Part shown: piece after piece, positions 33,776 to 44,450 of the stretch
Layout: each line of letters starts with the position of its first letter
Numbering within the stretch: position 1 is the first letter of the stretch
Origin: Lysobacter sp.
GTDB lineage: Bacteria; Pseudomonadota; Gammaproteobacteria; Xanthomonadales; Xanthomonadaceae
Assembly: GCA_013141175.1 (NCBI GenBank)
Contig: JABFRN010000001.1
Span: 1,751,444 to 1,815,443 of the forward strand
Direction: 5' to 3'
Length of the DNA: 64,000 nucleotides
The notes under the pieces: generated by a model
What the model was told of the DNA's origin: nothing
The model's database searches: none
Seen by the model: the letters and a program-made list of their open reading frames with translations, nothing else
Position numbers and translations under genes: made by a program

Positions 33776-35463
33776 AGCTTGAAACCCTGACCGTCGAACT
33801 GCGCCCGCGCTCGCCCTGGGAGGCGATGGAGCTGGGCAGCGCGCTGGTGCGCAAACACGCCCGTGCGATCTGGATTCCGTGGCTGCTGGTCACCGGCGCG
33901 GTGTTCGTGCTTCTGAATCTCGCGGCCTGGGCGATCGGCCACATCTGGCTGGCCGGACTGCTGTTCTGGTGGCTGCGGCCGGCGTTCGATCGCATCCCGC
34001 TGTACGTGCTGTCGCGCGCGGTGTTCGGCAGCGTGCCCAGCATTGCCGAGACCCTGCGCGCGCAGTTGACCTGGGGTTGGCGGCCGATGCGCGGCTATCT
34101 CACCTGGCGCCGATTGAGCCCGCTGCGCGCGGTGATGCTGCCGATCGATCTGCTGGAAGGCGCCGACCCCGCACGACTCGGCGAGCGTCGCCGGGTGATC
34201 GGCGTCGGTCTGGGTGGCCATGCGGTGCAGCTGTTCGTGATGTGCGCGAACTTCATCCTCGCCATCGAGCTGTCGCTGTTGCTGCTGACGGCGATCGCGG
34301 TGCCCAACGAATTGCTGCCCGAAGCGGCGCGCGCGGCGTGGGCGATGATCACCGAAGCGCCGCCGGCATGGGCGCTGATCGCGCTGAATCTGGTGGACTG
34401 GCTGGCGGCGGGCTTCATCGAACCGTTCTATATCGGCGCCGGCTTCGGTCTGTACCTCAATCGTCGCACGCAATTGGAAGCGTGGGATCTGGAAATCGCA
34501 TTCCGGCGCATGCGCAAGCGGCTGGAAGCGGCCGGTGGCGCTATCGTGTCGATCATCCTGCCGATCGCCCTGCTGGCGTTCGTGCTGCTGTTGCCGATGG
34601 CGATGCCGGCGCAGGCCAGCGAACGCGAGGACGGGACCTGTCCTTTTCCGGATAAGACGACGCAAGCGAAGCAGTCCACGGCGCAGACCAGCGCTGGCGC
34701 ACCGCCGATCGTCGTGCCGGATGCCGCGAAAGACGCTCAGGACGACAACGCGCCCGCCGAAGCCGCCGCCGAACCGGAAGCGCAGATCGAAACGTCGACG
34801 CTGGAGGAGATCTTCGGCGAAGACACCGCCGATCACGGCGCGTTCGGCAAAGCGGTCGGCAAGGCGTATCAGGATCCGCTGCTGCGCCCGAAACAGAAAA
34901 CCACCACGTGGGAACGTCGCGACAAGAAGAAGGACAAGGAGCCGGAAGCGGCCGATGTTCCGCAGTTGAAATGGCTGGCGGCGCTGGTCGGCTTCGTCGC
35001 CGAATACGGCCTGTGGTTCCTGCTTGGCGTGCTGGTGCTGATGCTGGCGATCACCGCGAAACGCTGGTGGCCGTGGCTGCTTGGTGCTGCGGCAAAGCCT
35101 GAAGACGAACCGATGCCGGTCGAAATGACCGCGATTTCCCACACCGAACCGCTGCCGCCGGATATCGCGACGGTCGCGCGCCGGCTGTGGGCCGAAGGCC
35201 AGCCGCGCCGCGCGCTGGCGTTGCTGTATCGCGCCAGCGTCGAAGCGATGAGCGCGCGCGTCGATGCGCACCTGCCGCCGGGGGCGACCGAAGCCGAATG
35301 CCTGCGCCTGTCGCGACGCATGCCGGTGGTGGAAGACCGCGACGCCTTCCAGCGCATGGTCCGCATCTGGCAGTACGCCGCCTACGGCCAACGCCTGCCG
35401 ACGGCCGATGAATTCGATGCGCTGCTGCAGACGCTGGCGCAACGCTTCGGGTGGCAGTCATGA
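33772..35463 (+). CDS. Membrane protein with C-terminal DUF4129 domain
   Basis: The 563-residue protein has four to five membrane helices in the first 290 residues, then a polar linker with many Ala, Glu, Lys and Asp (about 290-395), one more helix (YGLWFLLGVLVLMLAIT) and the DUF4129 domain (ALALLYRASVEAMSAR ... ECLRLSRRM ... FQRMVRIWQYAAYGQRLP). DUF4129 sits beside transglutaminase or MoxR-DUF58 genes. The ATG overlaps the SpoIIM stop. Confidence 0.85.
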   Translation: MKLETLTVELRPRSPWEAMELGSALVRKHARAIWIPWLLVTGAVFVLLNLAAWAIGHIWLAGLLFWWLRPAFDRIPLYVLSRAVFGSVPSIAETLRAQLTWGWRPMRGYLTWRRLSPLRAVMLPIDLLEGADPARLGERRRVIGVGLGGHAVQLFVMCANFILAIELSLLLLTAIAVPNELLPEAARAAWAMITEAPPAWALIALNLVDWLAAGFIEPFYIGAGFGLYLNRRTQLEAWDLEIAFRRMRKRLEAAGGAIVSIILPIALLAFVLLLPMAMPAQASEREDGTCPFPDKTTQAKQSTAQTSAGAPPIVVPDAAKDAQDDNAPAEAAAEPEAQIETSTLEEIFGEDTADHGAFGKAVGKAYQDPLLRPKQKTTTWERRDKKKDKEPEAADVPQLKWLAALVGFVAEYGLWFLLGVLVLMLAITAKRWWPWLLGAAAKPEDEPMPVEMTAISHTEPLPPDIATVARRLWAEGQPRRALALLYRASVEAMSARVDAHLPPGATEAECLRLSRRMPVVEDRDAFQRMVRIWQYAAYGQRLPTADEFDALLQTLAQRFGWQS

Positions 35464-36725
35464 GCCGGCGTGCGGATGCCATCCGCGTCGTCCTGATCGC
35501 GCTGGTGGTCGCGGGCCTGGTCGGCGGTTTCGTCGCGTGGTGGATGCACACCTACAAGCGCGTGGTCAACACCATCGATCTGCCGCCGAAGGGCGAAGCC
35601 TCGTACAACCCGCTGTACGCGCTGAAGATCGCGCTGGGCAAGGACGGCCAACGCGTCGACTCGCGCCAGCGCCTGGCCCTCGACGACCATCCGCTGAAAC
35701 CGGCCGACACCCTGCTGCTGCTCGGCGACACGCGCACGCTGCCGGCCGCCGACAGCGCGCGCCTGCTCGACTGGGTCGAAGCCGGCGGCCATCTGATCGT
35801 GCGCACGCCGCCACCCGGCGTGGTGATCGGCGAAGACAAAGTACCGCTGCTCAGCGAGATCGGCATCGCGCTGGTGGATGCGCCGCTTGCAGAAGAGACG
35901 TTCGTGGACGAAGAGTCGTCCGACGGCAAGCCTGCCAACGGCGAAACGGCTGGTGGTGAAGCGGCAGTCGACGAAACAGTCGACGACACCTCCACCGACA
36001 GCGGATCGACCTGTCTCGGTCTGCAGGTGGCGAAGATGGACGAGCACACCGAGTTCTGCGACGGGCGCTGGTTCCAGTTCACCGAAGACGATGCCGAAGT
36101 CATGGCGCTCTGGGGCGATGACGACATCGCGCAATACGGCTACGCCCGCGTGCCGTGGGGCGAAGGCAGCATCGATGTGCTCGCCGATCTGGATTTCCTC
36201 GTCAACGCGAAGCTCGAAGACAGGCCGCATCGCGCCTTCACCCGGCAACTGCTGCAGCCGAACTACGCGCGCGCCGGCACCTTCCATCTGATCTACAGCG
36301 CCAACATGCCGCCGCTGTGGCGGCTGTTGCTGGATCACGCCTGGCGCGTGCTGCTGCCGCTGCTGCTGGCGCTGTTCGTGTGGCTGTGGATGCGCGCCGA
36401 ACGCCTCGGCCCGGCGCGGCCGTCGCCGCTGCCGGATCGCCGTTCGCTGCTGGAACACGTGCAGGCCAGCGGCGATCACCTGTATCGCTACGGCCGCCGC
36501 GCCACGCTCTACACCGCCGTGCACGACGCCTTCCTGCGCCGCCTGCGCCAGCGCGACCCGTATGCCGCCGCGCTCGAAGGCCCGGCGCAGATCGACGCCA
36601 TCGCCAAGCGCACCGGCATGACTGTCGCCGACATCGAGGCCGCCCTGCGCTATCCGCGCCCCGGCGACGCCAAGGATTTCGTCATCCGCATCACCAAACT
36701 TCTGCAGCTGAGAAAACGACTATGA
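35460..36725 (+). CDS. DUF4350-type membrane protein
   Basis: The 421-residue protein has an N-terminal anchor (VVLIALVVAGLVGGFVAWWM), a periplasmic segment with the DUF4350 core (DTLLLLGDTRTLPAADSARLLDWVEAGGHLIV), a Glu/Asp/Thr-rich insert at about 145-180, and a second helix near 295-320 (LLPLLLALFVWLWMRA). The cytoplasmic tail has an Arg-rich segment and a small helical domain. The core resembles a GATase1-like fold. The start at 35460 uses the ATGA overlap rather than the ATG three codons upstream. Confidence 0.85.
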   Translation: MSRRADAIRVVLIALVVAGLVGGFVAWWMHTYKRVVNTIDLPPKGEASYNPLYALKIALGKDGQRVDSRQRLALDDHPLKPADTLLLLGDTRTLPAADSARLLDWVEAGGHLIVRTPPPGVVIGEDKVPLLSEIGIALVDAPLAEETFVDEESSDGKPANGETAGGEAAVDETVDDTSTDSGSTCLGLQVAKMDEHTEFCDGRWFQFTEDDAEVMALWGDDDIAQYGYARVPWGEGSIDVLADLDFLVNAKLEDRPHRAFTRQLLQPNYARAGTFHLIYSANMPPLWRLLLDHAWRVLLPLLLALFVWLWMRAERLGPARPSPLPDRRSLLEHVQASGDHLYRYGRRATLYTAVHDAFLRRLRQRDPYAAALEGPAQIDAIAKRTGMTVADIEAALRYPRPGDAKDFVIRITKLLQLRKRL

Positions 36726-37729
36726 CCACGCTCTCGACCCACGAGTCCACCGCCGCCGCGCCCGCACCGATCGTCGGCGAAGCACTGGTCGCGCGCGCCG
36801 CCGCCGTGCGCGACGAAGTCGCCAAGGCCTTCATCGGCCAGGACGAGGTGCTCGACCAGATCCTGATCGTGCTGCTCGCCGGCGGCCATGTGCTGATCGA
36901 AGGCGTGCCCGGCCTCGGCAAGACCCTGCTGGTGCGCGCGCTGGGCCAGGCGCTGGGCTGCGGCTACGGCCGCGTGCAGTTCACGCCCGACCTGATGCCC
37001 AGCGACGTCAGCGGCCACGCGGTCTACGACCCGAAGACCGAACGCTTCGCCATTCGCCGCGGCCCGATCTTCACCAACCTGCTGCTGGCCGACGAAATCA
37101 ATCGCGCACCGGCGAAGACCCAATCCGCACTGCTCGAAGCGATGCAGGAACAGCAGGTCACCATCGAAGGCAGCAGCCATCCGCTGCCGGCGCCGTTCAT
37201 GACACTGGCCACGCAGAACCCGGTCGAACAGGAGGGTACGTATCCGCTGCCCGAAGCGCAGCTCGACCGCTTCCTGCTGAAAGTGCTGATCGACTACCCC
37301 TCGCACGCCGACGAAGTCAGCATGGTCACTGCGGTGAGCCACGGCCGCGCCGCCGCGCATTTCGATCTGTCGCAGGTCGTCAGCGTGCTCAGCGCCGAGG
37401 AGATCGTCGCGATGCAGCAGGGCACCGCGCAGGTGACCGTCGATGCGGCGGTGATCGATTACGCGGTGCGCATCGTCACCACCACGCGCAAGTGGCCGGG
37501 CATCGCGCTCGGCGCCGGCCCGCGCGGCAGTCTCGCGCTGGTGCGTGCGGCGCGCGCGCAGGCGGTGTTGGCAGGCCGCGATTTCGTCACCCCCGACGAT
37601 ATCCGCAGCATCGCCAAGCCGGCATTGCGCCATCGCATCGCGCTGTCGCCGGAAATGCAGATCGAAGGCCAGACGCCGGATCAGGTGCTGGAAGCGCTGC
37701 TCGCCAAGGTCGAAGCGCCCCGGCAGTGA
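36722..37729 (+). CDS. MoxR-family AAA+ ATPase
   Basis: The 335-residue ATPase has Walker A GVPGLGKTLL at 61-70, Walker B LLADEINRAPAKTQSALLEAMQE at 120-142, sensor 1 ATQNPVEQEGTYPLPEAQLDRF and a lid domain with sensor 2 (GAGPRGSLALVRAARAQA). MoxR proteins act as chaperone-like ATPases that mature protein complexes, usually with VWA- or DUF58-containing partners. The adjacent DUF58 gene is the expected partner. Confidence 0.94.
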   Translation: MTTLSTHESTAAAPAPIVGEALVARAAAVRDEVAKAFIGQDEVLDQILIVLLAGGHVLIEGVPGLGKTLLVRALGQALGCGYGRVQFTPDLMPSDVSGHAVYDPKTERFAIRRGPIFTNLLLADEINRAPAKTQSALLEAMQEQQVTIEGSSHPLPAPFMTLATQNPVEQEGTYPLPEAQLDRFLLKVLIDYPSHADEVSMVTAVSHGRAAAHFDLSQVVSVLSAEEIVAMQQGTAQVTVDAAVIDYAVRIVTTTRKWPGIALGAGPRGSLALVRAARAQAVLAGRDFVTPDDIRSIAKPALRHRIALSPEMQIEGQTPDQVLEALLAKVEAPRQ

Positions 37730-39123
37730 GTGCGACGACCGCCCGCACGACACCGAAGCCCGCGCTTCCGCTGCCGGCCGCCGCGCGCGGCGTGGTGCGC
37801 GCGTGGCCGCGTCCCGCGCCAGCGATGGTGTGGGCGCTGGTCGCGTGGGCCGCGCTCGGTCTCGCCGTGAGTATGGGCGTCGTGCCTGCGCGCCATTGGT
37901 TGATCGCGTTCGCGGTGCTGATGGTGCTGGGCGCGATCGATCTGTGGCGGCTGACGCGCGCGCCCACGCCGGAAGTCGCGCGCGCCCTGCCCGAGGCCTG
38001 GCCGATCGGCGTGACCCGCGATGTCGAACTGCGGATCGAACACTACGGCCGCCGCCAGCGCGTCACCGTGCACGATCTGCATCCCGGCGACTGGGACATC
38101 TCCGAAGGCGTCGCGCGCGATATGCCGCGCACGCTGACCCTCGCCGCCGACAGCGTGTCCACGCTGAGCTATCGCCTGCGTCCGCAGGTGCGCGGCAATT
38201 TCCGCTTCGAAGGCACGCAATTGCGGCTGCATTCCGGCCTGCGCCTGTGGCGACAATCACGGATCGTCGGCGTACCGCAGTCGGTGCGCGTGTTCCCCAA
38301 TTTCGCGCCGCTCGCGGGCTTCGCGCTGTTCAGCGCCGAACAGGCGTCGCGGCTGGTCGGCGCGCATATCAAGCGCCGTCGCGGCGAAGGCACCGACTTC
38401 CACCAGATGCGCGAATACCGGGTCGGCGACAGCATGCGCCAGATCGACTGGAAGGCCACGGCGCGCGCGCGCAAGTTGATCTCGCGCGAATACCAGGACG
38501 AAAAGAACCAGCAGCTGCTGATGGTGGTCGACACCGGCCGGCGCATGCTTGCGCACGAAGGCGGGCTGTCGCATTTCGATCGCGCGCTGGACGCGACCCT
38601 GGTGGTGTCGTACATCGCGCTGAAGCGCGGCGACGCGGTCGGGCTGTTCACCGTCGGCGGCGAACAGCGCTGGGTCGCCCCGCAGCGCGGCATGGCCGCC
38701 ATCGACACCCTGCTGCGCGCCAGCTACGACCTGCAGCCCACGCCGGTCGCCACCGATTATCTGGCAGCCTCCACTGAACTCGCATTGCGCCAGCGCCGCC
38801 GTGCGCTGGTGATGCTGGTGACCAACCTGCGCGACGAAGACATCGAAGACGTGCTCGGCTCGGTGCGCCTGCTGCAGCGCCGGCATCTCGTCGTCGTCGC
38901 CAGCCTGCGCGAACGCGATCTCGACGAAGCGCTGGATCAACCCATCGACGACGTGCGCAGCGCCGTCCGCGCCGCCGCCGCCAGCCGCTACATCGCCCAG
39001 CGCGCCGCCGCGCACGAAATCCTGCGCAACCACCGCGTCACCGTGCTCGACGTCACCTGCGAACAATTGCCTGCGGCGCTGGTGGAGCAGTATCTGTCGA
39101 TCAAGCGGAGTGGGTTGTTGTAG
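37726..39123 (+). CDS. DUF58 (VWA-like) membrane-anchored protein
   Basis: The 465-residue protein starts at GTG 37726, overlapping the MoxR stop as GTGA. Two membrane helices lie near residues 25-65, then a beta domain, then the DUF58 core GEGTDFHQMREYRVGDSMRQ followed by IDWKATAR and a VWA-like domain (LLMVVDTGRRM). The MIDAS-like DxSxS is altered to DTGRR. It is the likely MoxR client or adaptor. It ends the six-gene chain. Confidence 0.9.
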   Translation: MSATTARTTPKPALPLPAAARGVVRAWPRPAPAMVWALVAWAALGLAVSMGVVPARHWLIAFAVLMVLGAIDLWRLTRAPTPEVARALPEAWPIGVTRDVELRIEHYGRRQRVTVHDLHPGDWDISEGVARDMPRTLTLAADSVSTLSYRLRPQVRGNFRFEGTQLRLHSGLRLWRQSRIVGVPQSVRVFPNFAPLAGFALFSAEQASRLVGAHIKRRRGEGTDFHQMREYRVGDSMRQIDWKATARARKLISREYQDEKNQQLLMVVDTGRRMLAHEGGLSHFDRALDATLVVSYIALKRGDAVGLFTVGGEQRWVAPQRGMAAIDTLLRASYDLQPTPVATDYLAASTELALRQRRRALVMLVTNLRDEDIEDVLGSVRLLQRRHLVVVASLRERDLDEALDQPIDDVRSAVRAAAASRYIAQRAAAHEILRNHRVTVLDVTCEQLPAALVEQYLSIKRSGLL

Positions 39124-39425
39124 AGCCTGCCCCGGACTTGATCCGGGGTCGGGCCCTGGCCCGACATTGCAGTGCCTCAGGTCGCCTCGCGCAATGATCG
39201 AAATAATTCGTTGAGCGAATCAGTGTCGCCGCGCGTGAATGAAGGAATTCGCTTTCAACACAGAAACACCTTCACCACAAACCCGTAGCCCGGGTGCGCG
39301 CGCAGCGCGTAGCCGGGAGGGACTTGCCGAACAATTTCATCGATTTGGCATCCCGGGTGGGGCCGTTGTCCCCACCCGGGCTACTTCACTGCGGTCTTCG
39401 GTCCAACAAAGGCGATTGCACTGCT
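39124..39425. repeat. 302-bp gap with stacked hairpin repeats
   Basis: No gene is seen. Just after the DUF58 stop there are two small hairpins, CCCCGGACTTGATCCGGGG (39131-39149) and GTCGGGCCCTGGCCCGAC, which may end the six-gene transcript although no U-run follows. At 39285-39382 GTAGCCCGGGTGCGCG is mirrored by CCCACCCGGGCTAC with smaller hairpins nested between. Confidence 0.7.
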
Positions 39426-40392
39426 TCATTCGGCCATACGCCAGCGATGGATGGAGATGTTCTTGGTGAAGTCGCAGATGTCGTTGGCCTGCGTCTGGTT
39501 GAGGCCAAAATACAAGTCGTATGTGTTTCCGCCTGCTGGCGTGATGCTGGGGCCGATCGTGGCGCAGTAGGGAGAGCCGGAATTGGCAATGATGGTCTGT
39601 GCGCTATGGAAATTGGTGTTCGTTGCGCCGATGGCTTTCTTGATGTCGCCCCTGAGCTGGTAGCCGTTAGGCGAGCCGGTATAGACGTTGAAGAACAGAT
39701 GCCATTGACCGTTGAAGAACCGCACTTCGGGATTCGTCATTGTTTCGTTGCTGGCGTAGACGACGGATGCCGAAATCGCATTGCGATTGCCATCGACTTT
39801 CGCCATTTTAATGACACCCAAATTCAATCTATCTGCGTAGTAAACCTTCCAGAAAGAACCATCCGCTTGTTGGTCGATGATTGCGGAAGGCTCGGCGGAC
39901 CCCAGCCCTGAAGACAACAGCATTTTGTGTGCGCCCCATTCGATGCCATTGGAGGACACCGACGACCAGATCTGGTTTCCGGCTTGCGGGTCGCAGGTTT
40001 GCTGCGGTGGGAATTTCATGCAAACCGTGTAGAACATCGTGTACTGATATCGGCCAGACAGATTGTTCCAATGCTTCGTGACGGAAGGATCGGCCACGTG
40101 AGTGACGTCCGGGCCCAACATTGCAGGCGAGAGAACTATCTGATACGAGCTCCAAGTGTTTCGGTTGGTCGTTGTACGGTAGTAGATATGATCGTTGAAG
40201 ACGCCAGCAACCTGCCAAGCGCTATACCACATTTTGTGCGTGGCGCCATCTGTCAGCACAGTCGGTGCATAGACGTTGGCTCCAGAAAATAGCGCGCGGC
40301 CTTCAATCAGCGAAGGCCGCCGCGGCGGGAACGGAGGCGATGGCACTCGAAAAACAAAGCATGAGTGCGGAAATCTGTTTCAAAATTCTCAT
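39426..40392 (-). pseudogene. Secreted beta-propeller-like protein, frameshifted just after the signal peptide
   Basis: An AAGGA site and the ATG at 40392 open a signal peptide (MRILKQISALMLCFSSAIAS VPAAAAFAD) that hits a stop at 40303. The following frame, open from about 40346 to 39426, carries a coherent mature protein of about 300 residues (SLIEGRALFSGANVYAPTV ... DPQAGNQIWSSVSSNGIEWG ... SIHRWRMAE) with repeated sheet motifs like GH43/GH32-type propellers (inference). Removing one base in the CCGCCGCGGCGG run would join them as AAAAPSLIEG. It is either a real one-base insertion, a slippage site or a sequencing error. AT-richer than its neighbours. Confidence 0.75.
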
Positions 40393-40608
40393 GGTGGAAT
40401 GTCCTTATTCATTCAGCAGGAGGAGAATGTCATTGAAGCCCAATTAATTTGAGCTTTTTCTAAACTATACAAATTCCACACGCGTATCAAGGATGGAGCG
40501 AACAAGCGCCCTATTCGCATCTGTATACGTCGACTTGTCGCCCACGAATTCTTCCGCAAGCCGAAGCTTCAGTAAGCAGGTTGGGCTGAAATGACAAGCA
40601 AGCTGAAC

Positions 40609-40680
40609 GCATGAGCCGAAAGCGTCATGCGCCGGTTTTCACACCAAGCAAGGTGCATGACGCTTCGCTTATGCACCCTG
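40609..40680. repeat. Inverted repeat pair, GGTGCATGACGC family, copy 2
   Basis: Arm 1 (40609-40633, GCATGAGCCGAAAGCGTCAT..) and arm 2 (40651-40680, AGGTGCATGACGCTTCGCTT..) match the two-arm element at 2667-2760. Arm 2 abuts the truncated GNAT remnant exactly, so the element marks the break point. Confidence 0.8.
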
Positions 40681-40769
40681 CGTTCTACGCGCGACGCGGC
40701 TGGCAGCGCGTCGGCACCACCGAAACCGGCGAAGTGCGCTTCGAGCGCGACAACCGCAGCGAACCATAA
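40680..40769 (+). pseudogene. C-terminal remnant of a GNAT acetyltransferase
   Basis: Thirty codons ending in TAA read AFYARRGWQRVGTTETGEVR and then FERDNRSEP. The FYxRxGWxxVG pattern is the C-terminal helix and strand of GNAT N-acetyltransferases. Everything upstream is missing and replaced by repeat copy 2. No start codon is possible for a useful protein. Confidence 0.7.
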
Positions 40770-40836
40770 GTAGGCTGGGCTGAAAAGCCCAGCATGCCGT
40801 TGGACGAAGATGCTGGGCTTTCAGCCCAGCCTACTT
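40768..40836. repeat. Inverted repeat AAGTAGGCTGGGCT ... AGCCCAGCCTACTT
   Basis: Two arms (40768-40795 and 40810-40836) pair almost perfectly around a 14-bp centre, and each folds on itself (GCTGGGCT..AGCCCAGC). It lies between the GNAT and GrpB remnants and joins the 3' edge of the GNAT stop codon. Confidence 0.88.
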
Positions 40837-40885
40837 TTCCAAGCAGGCGCAAGCACCGACCGGATGAACGGATCCTTCGCATCCG

Positions 40886-41041
40886 TACCGGTTTCGCCGC
40901 AAGTCCAGGGACGGACGTGCTGCCGATATGTTCGACGGCCACGACAAGCGGCGAGAACACGCCGAGCAGTTCTTCGCGGATGCCGCGAAAGATATCAGGC
41001 CACTGCGCAGAATAAGGGCTGACGACGAACGCCGGTGTCAT
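40886..41041 (-). pseudogene. N-terminal remnant of a GrpB/UPF0157 protein
   Basis: From the ATG at 41041 about 52 codons read as a GrpB start: VVSPYSAQWPDIFRGIREEL, then VAVEHIGSTSVPGLAAKPV, which matches the nucleotidyltransferase-like motif EHIGSTAVPGLAAKPxID. Directly after AKPV the similarity stops and the frame runs into repeats. The ATG overlaps the stop of the next gene upstream (ATGA), so it once belonged to that operon. Confidence 0.78.
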
Positions 41042-41406
41042 GGCGCCTTGAGGCGGTCGTCCTCGTTCGCGACCGTCCGCGTCGCAGTGCACAATCCCCA
41101 TACCACCGCCAGCAGGCCGCCCATCGACACCAGATTCAGCGCGATGCGGACCGCGCTGAGGATCGAGAACATCCGCTGTATGAAGACGTGATCGCCGGCC
41201 GCGTTCGCGATCAGGATCTGCTGATAGATGCCGAGCCCGAGCGCGAGCAGCGACATGCACAGCATCACGCCGATGCCGATCAGGCCGAGCCTGCGCGCGG
41301 GTCCGGGCCGTGCGGTGGTTCCCAGCAGCGCGAGCGCGATGCCCAGGCCGAAGAGTTCCGGCAGGGAATACGCGAGCAGGGTGAGCCACTGCACCATCGA
41401 TTCCAT
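41038..41406 (-). CDS. Small inner-membrane protein of unknown function
   Basis: The 122-residue protein has three hydrophobic helices (LLAYSLPELFGLGIALALLG, LGLIGIGVMLCMSLLALGLGIY and ALNLVSMGGLLAVVWGLC). It follows aroE with 3 bp between stop and start, and its own stop overlaps the start of the GrpB remnant. I do not recognise a family. Confidence 0.75.
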   Translation of the reverse strand: MESMVQWLTLLAYSLPELFGLGIALALLGTTARPGPARRLGLIGIGVMLCMSLLALGLGIYQQILIANAAGDHVFIQRMFSILSAVRIALNLVSMGGLLAVVWGLCTATRTVANEDDRLKAP

Positions 41407-41409
41407 CGC

Positions 41410-42249
41410 TCAGTCTCCGGTAACCAGCGCGGCATGCCGGGTCTGCAGTTCGGCGTAGACCGGGTCGGTGTCGGGGCGCACGCCGTGCCAGAGGAAGAAA
41501 CTTTCCGCCGCCTGTTCGACCAGCATGCCGAGGCCGTCGATGGCCTCGCGAGCGCCAGCGGCGCGTGCCCAGGCGAGGAACGGAATCGCCGCTTCGCCAT
41601 AGCTCAGATCGACGGCGGCGGTGCGCGGGCCGACCAGCGACATCGGCAGCGCCGGCAGGCTGCCGTGACGGGTGGCCGACGTCGCGTTGATGATCAGTTC
41701 GAATTCGCCGAGCGTCTGGATGTCGTCGAAATAGCGCGAATGCACGCGACCGGGTTCGCCGAGCAGATCGGTCAATGCATCGGCTTTCTGCGGGTCGCGA
41801 TTGACCACGAACAGATCGCCGATGCCCGCATCCAGCAGCGCCGGTGCGACCCCGCGCGCGGCGCCGCCGGCACCGATCATCAGCGTGCGTCGTCCGCGCA
41901 GATCCAGGCCATGACGGCCGGTGAGGTCGCGCACCAGACCGGCGCCGTCGGTGTTGTCGCCCAGCCAGCCGATGCCGTGCTTGATCAGCGTATTGACCGC
42001 ACCGGCGCGCTTGGCGCGCGCGCTGAGCAGATTGCACAGTTCGGCCGCGCGCTGCTTGTGCGGCAGGGTGACATTGCCGCCCTCGCCGCCGCTGCGCGCG
42101 AACGACGACAGCGTGCCGGGGAGATCGCCGGGCGCGCATTCGATCGCGAGGTAGTCCATTGCGATGCCGGATTGCTTCGCGAAGGCCTGATGGATTTTCG
42201 GCGAGAGCGAATGCAGGACGGGGTGACCGAAGACGGCGTAACGTTTCAT
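41410..42249 (-). CDS. aroE: Shikimate dehydrogenase
   Basis: The 279-residue enzyme reduces 3-dehydroshikimate to shikimate with [25 protein letters not shown] is the family start, and the catalytic Lys65 lies in NVTLPHK. The Asp partner is in GDNTDGAGL (about 101), the Rossmann loop in [14 protein letters not shown] and NRDPQKA, and NATSATRHG follows. Shikimate feeds chorismate, the substrate of the chorismatase at 46.5 kb. It lies 10 bp downstream of hemB. Confidence 0.96.
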   Translation of the reverse strand: MKRYAVFGHPVLHSLSPKIHQAFAKQSGIAMDYLAIECAPGDLPGTLSSFARSGGEGGNVTLPHKQRAAELCNLLSARAKRAGAVNTLIKHGIGWLGDNTDGAGLVRDLTGRHGLDLRGRRTLMIGAGGAARGVAPALLDAGIGDLFVVNRDPQKADALTDLLGEPGRVHSRYFDDIQTLGEFELIINATSATRHGSLPALPMSLVGPRTAAVDLSYGEAAIPFLAWARAAGAREAIDGLGMLVEQAAESFFLWHGVRPDTDPVYAELQTRHAALVTGD

Positions 42250-42259
42250 CGAGGGCTCC

Positions 42260-44432
<2,173 letters not shown>

Positions 44433-44450
44433 GTGTGCTGGGGTGCCGCA

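Noticed and set aside
40680-41041. A GrpB-GNAT fusion gene as known in some bacteria
   Set aside because: The two remnants are on opposite strands with repeats between them, so they cannot be one gene.
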